Below, piece by piece: positions 62,218 to 64,000 of a DNA stretch of 64,000 nucleotides (position 1 is the stretch's first letter; each line of letters begins with the position of its first letter). The stretch spans positions 1,624,578 through 1,688,577 of the forward strand of contig NC_018645.1 of assembly GCF_000307105.1 (NCBI RefSeq). The letters are read 5' to 3'. A model generated the notes under the pieces. It was not told where the DNA came from. It made no database searches and saw only the letters and a program-made list of their open reading frames with translations. The translations under genes were made by a program, and so were the position numbers. This stretch comes from Desulfobacula toluolica Tol2 (GTDB lineage Bacteria; Desulfobacterota; Desulfobacteria; Desulfobacterales; Desulfobacteraceae).

Positions 62218-63747
62218 TTATTCCCATTCAATTGTTCCGGGAGGTTTTGATGTTATATCAAAAACAACCCTGTTAATATTTTCAACTTCATTGATAATCC
62301 TGTTGGAAATTTTACCCAAAAGATCATGGGGCAATTTTGCCCAGTCAGCCGTCATGGCATCATTGCTGGTGACAGCTCTGATAGCAATGCAATTTGCAAA
62401 GGTTCTTTTGTCTCCCATTACTCCCACGCTTTTTATTGGCAGCAGAACTGCAAAAGATTGCCATAATTTTCTGTAAAGCCCGGCTTCTTTGATTTCTTCA
62501 AGTAAAATGGCATCGGCCTCTCTTAGAATTTCAAGTCGAGAAGCAGTGATTTCTCCCATGATCCTTATGGCAAGACCAGGCCCTGGAAAGGGTTGACGCC
62601 ATACAAGATCCTCATTGATGCCAAGCTCTGAACCTAATTTTCTGACTTCATCTTTGAACAGCAGTTGCAAAGGTTCAATTAATTTGAGTTTCATTTTTTC
62701 CGGCAGACCACCGACATTATGATGAGATTTGATGATGGATGTGGGACCGCCAAAGGCTGATTTGGATTCAATAATGTCAGGATACAAAGTTCCCTGACCG
62801 AGAAACTCTGCTCCGTCTATCTTGTTGGCTTGGGCGTCAAATACATCTATAAATAGATTTCCTATGATTTTGCGTTTCTTTTCAGGATCGGTTACGCCTT
62901 CTAATGCAGTTAGAAATTTTTCTTTTGCATTTACAAATTTGATGTTCAGATCAAGTCCGGCTGTCAGGTTTTTTTCAAGCCCCTCTTTTTCACCTTTTCG
63001 TAAGAGTCCATTGTCCACAAAGATGCAAAACAAATTCTTGCCGATTGCTTTATGAATAAGGGTTGCAGCAACGGATGAATCCACACCGCCTGAAAGCCCC
63101 ATGATCACTTTTTTGTCTCCAACAGCTTCTTTAATCTGGGAAATGGCACCATCGCAAAATGATTTCATATTCCAGTTTTCCCGGCACTTGCAGACATCAA
63201 ATAAAAAATGACGGATCATGAGGGTTCCGTTTTTAGAGTGTTCCACCTCAGGATGAAATTGAAGACCGTAAAAGTTTTTTTCATGATTTGCAATGGCTGC
63301 GATAGCCGTATTTTGAGTTGAAGCGGTAATAACAAAATTTTTTGGCAGTTTAATGGCGGAATCGCCATGGCTCATCCAGCATTGGAAGCCTGTTTCCATG
63401 TCTTTGAATAAAGGGGCAGGCTCTTTTATATCAAGGCTTGCAAAGCCATATTCCCGTTTTGTTGCTTTTTTGATTTTACCGCCGAGCGTATGTACCATAA
63501 AATGCATCCCATAGCAGATGCCAAGGATGGGGATTTCAAGATCAAAAATGGATTTATCAATTTTAGGACTGTCTTGTTCATATATGCTTGAAGGGCCTCC
63601 GGAAAGAATAATGCCTTGGGGATTAAGTTCCTTTATTCTGGCAACTGAAATATCTGACGGCTCTACCTGGCAATAAACGTTATTTTCTCGAACTCTTCTT
63701 GCGATAAGCTGGTTGAATTGAGAACCAAAATCAATAACAATGATCAT
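62218..63747 (-). CDS. guaA: GMP synthase (glutamine-hydrolysing)
   Basis: 509 residues. Class I glutamine amidotransferase domain with C78 (GICYGMHFM), His/Glu in LQFHPEVEHS; ATP-pyrophosphatase P-loop GLSGGVDSSVAA; C-terminal dimerisation domain ending in the invariant DITSKPPGTIEWE. It makes GMP from XMP, ATP and glutamine. Start ATG 63747 with TAGGA upstream. No guaB is visible inside the window. Confidence 0.97.
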   Translation of the reverse strand: MIIVIDFGSQFNQLIARRVRENNVYCQVEPSDISVARIKELNPQGIILSGGPSSIYEQDSPKIDKSIFDLEIPILGICYGMHFMVHTLGGKIKKATKREYGFASLDIKEPAPLFKDMETGFQCWMSHGDSAIKLPKNFVITASTQNTAIAAIANHEKNFYGLQFHPEVEHSKNGTLMIRHFLFDVCKCRENWNMKSFCDGAISQIKEAVGDKKVIMGLSGGVDSSVAATLIHKAIGKNLFCIFVDNGLLRKGEKEGLEKNLTAGLDLNIKFVNAKEKFLTALEGVTDPEKKRKIIGNLFIDVFDAQANKIDGAEFLGQGTLYPDIIESKSAFGGPTSIIKSHHNVGGLPEKMKLKLIEPLQLLFKDEVRKLGSELGINEDLVWRQPFPGPGLAIRIMGEITASRLEILREADAILLEEIKEAGLYRKLWQSFAVLLPIKSVGVMGDKRTFANCIAIRAVTSNDAMTADWAKLPHDLLGKISNRIINEVENINRVVFDITSKPPGTIEWE

Positions 63748-64000
63748 ATAAATTTTCCTATAATAATATTTTCTAAAACATTATATTTCCTATAATACCG
63801 ATAAAAAAGCAAGTTGTTTTTATCCGGAGGTTGCCAATTTACACTTAATGTGATTAACTGCCACGGGCAGACTTGGTATTTCACCTTAAGCTTTGCCGCA
63901 ACAAAATATGAAGGTCTTTATTTGGATTTTTCAAAATTTTCATATAAAAGAGAGATCTGTGATAAAGTCTGTTATGTTTGAAAGATAAATTTAGGAGCAT
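63748..64000. other. Region upstream of guaA
   Basis: AT-rich. TATAAT-like sequences on the minus strand near 63770-63785 may be the guaA promoter. No gene recognised up to the window end. Confidence 0.4.

Overview
The window is bacterial and most like a Desulfobacterales (sulfate-reducing, former deltaproteobacterial) chromosome. This rests on gene content and protein flavour only: a diderm envelope with a type II secretin, TonB receptor and TolC, NtrC-type sigma-54 regulation, LysM transglycosylase and GDP-mannose chemistry. No rRNA or tRNA gene is visible to fix the taxon.

Layout. 1-5.4 kb: part of a type II secretion locus (gspD tail, gspE, a YidD-like protein, a TPR protein, and gspF on the other strand). 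5.7-11.5 kb: a periplasmic binding protein, histidine kinase, sigma-54 activator and TonB receptor in tight series. 11.6-21.1 kb: a type I secretion operon with a TolC channel, a small membrane protein, three tandem ABC exporters (the third with degenerate ATPase motifs), an HlyD adaptor and a glycosyltransferase. 21.3-37.5 kb: a CAP-domain protein behind a sigma-54-type promoter, then a glycan locus with two GDP-mannose dehydratase relatives, a Wzm/Wzt exporter, a chain-terminator-like methyltransferase, several glycosyltransferases (one a triple fusion of 1120 residues) and an SGNH/MBOAT acylation pair.

37.8-43.7 kb: a 1448-residue DUF4214 protein, a SapC-family protein and a 77-residue protein. 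From inside the giant gene onward the DNA is more GC-rich and CTG-biased than its surroundings, which points to an imported cassette. A group II intron remnant lies just after the giant gene's terminator. 44.3-51.8 kb: a DUF4143 ATPase, then a decayed SapC gene and a decayed DUF4214 gene. The latter is interrupted by an IS3-family element that itself carries a 3.2 kb IS21-family element with a clean 6 bp target duplication.

51.8-56.8 kb, minus strand: a matrixin-type protease with MopE and DUF4214 modules, its secreted partner, a sulfotransferase, an AYIGPG small protein and an arylsulfotransferase-like protein. 57-58.4 kb: transposase and replication-gene remnants. 58.5-63.7 kb: an epimerase, an MltD-like transglycosylase, a coiled-coil membrane protein and guaA.

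Together the central 30 kb reads as a surface-glycoprotein factory: a type I exporter with unusual ATPase stoichiometry, giant DUF4214 substrates with SapC partners, and a dense set of glycosylation, methylation, acylation and sulfation genes. The DUF4214 module recurs in secreted proteins, in a pseudogene and in the methyltransferase. That is the strongest candidate here for an undescribed system. The functional links are inferred from context.
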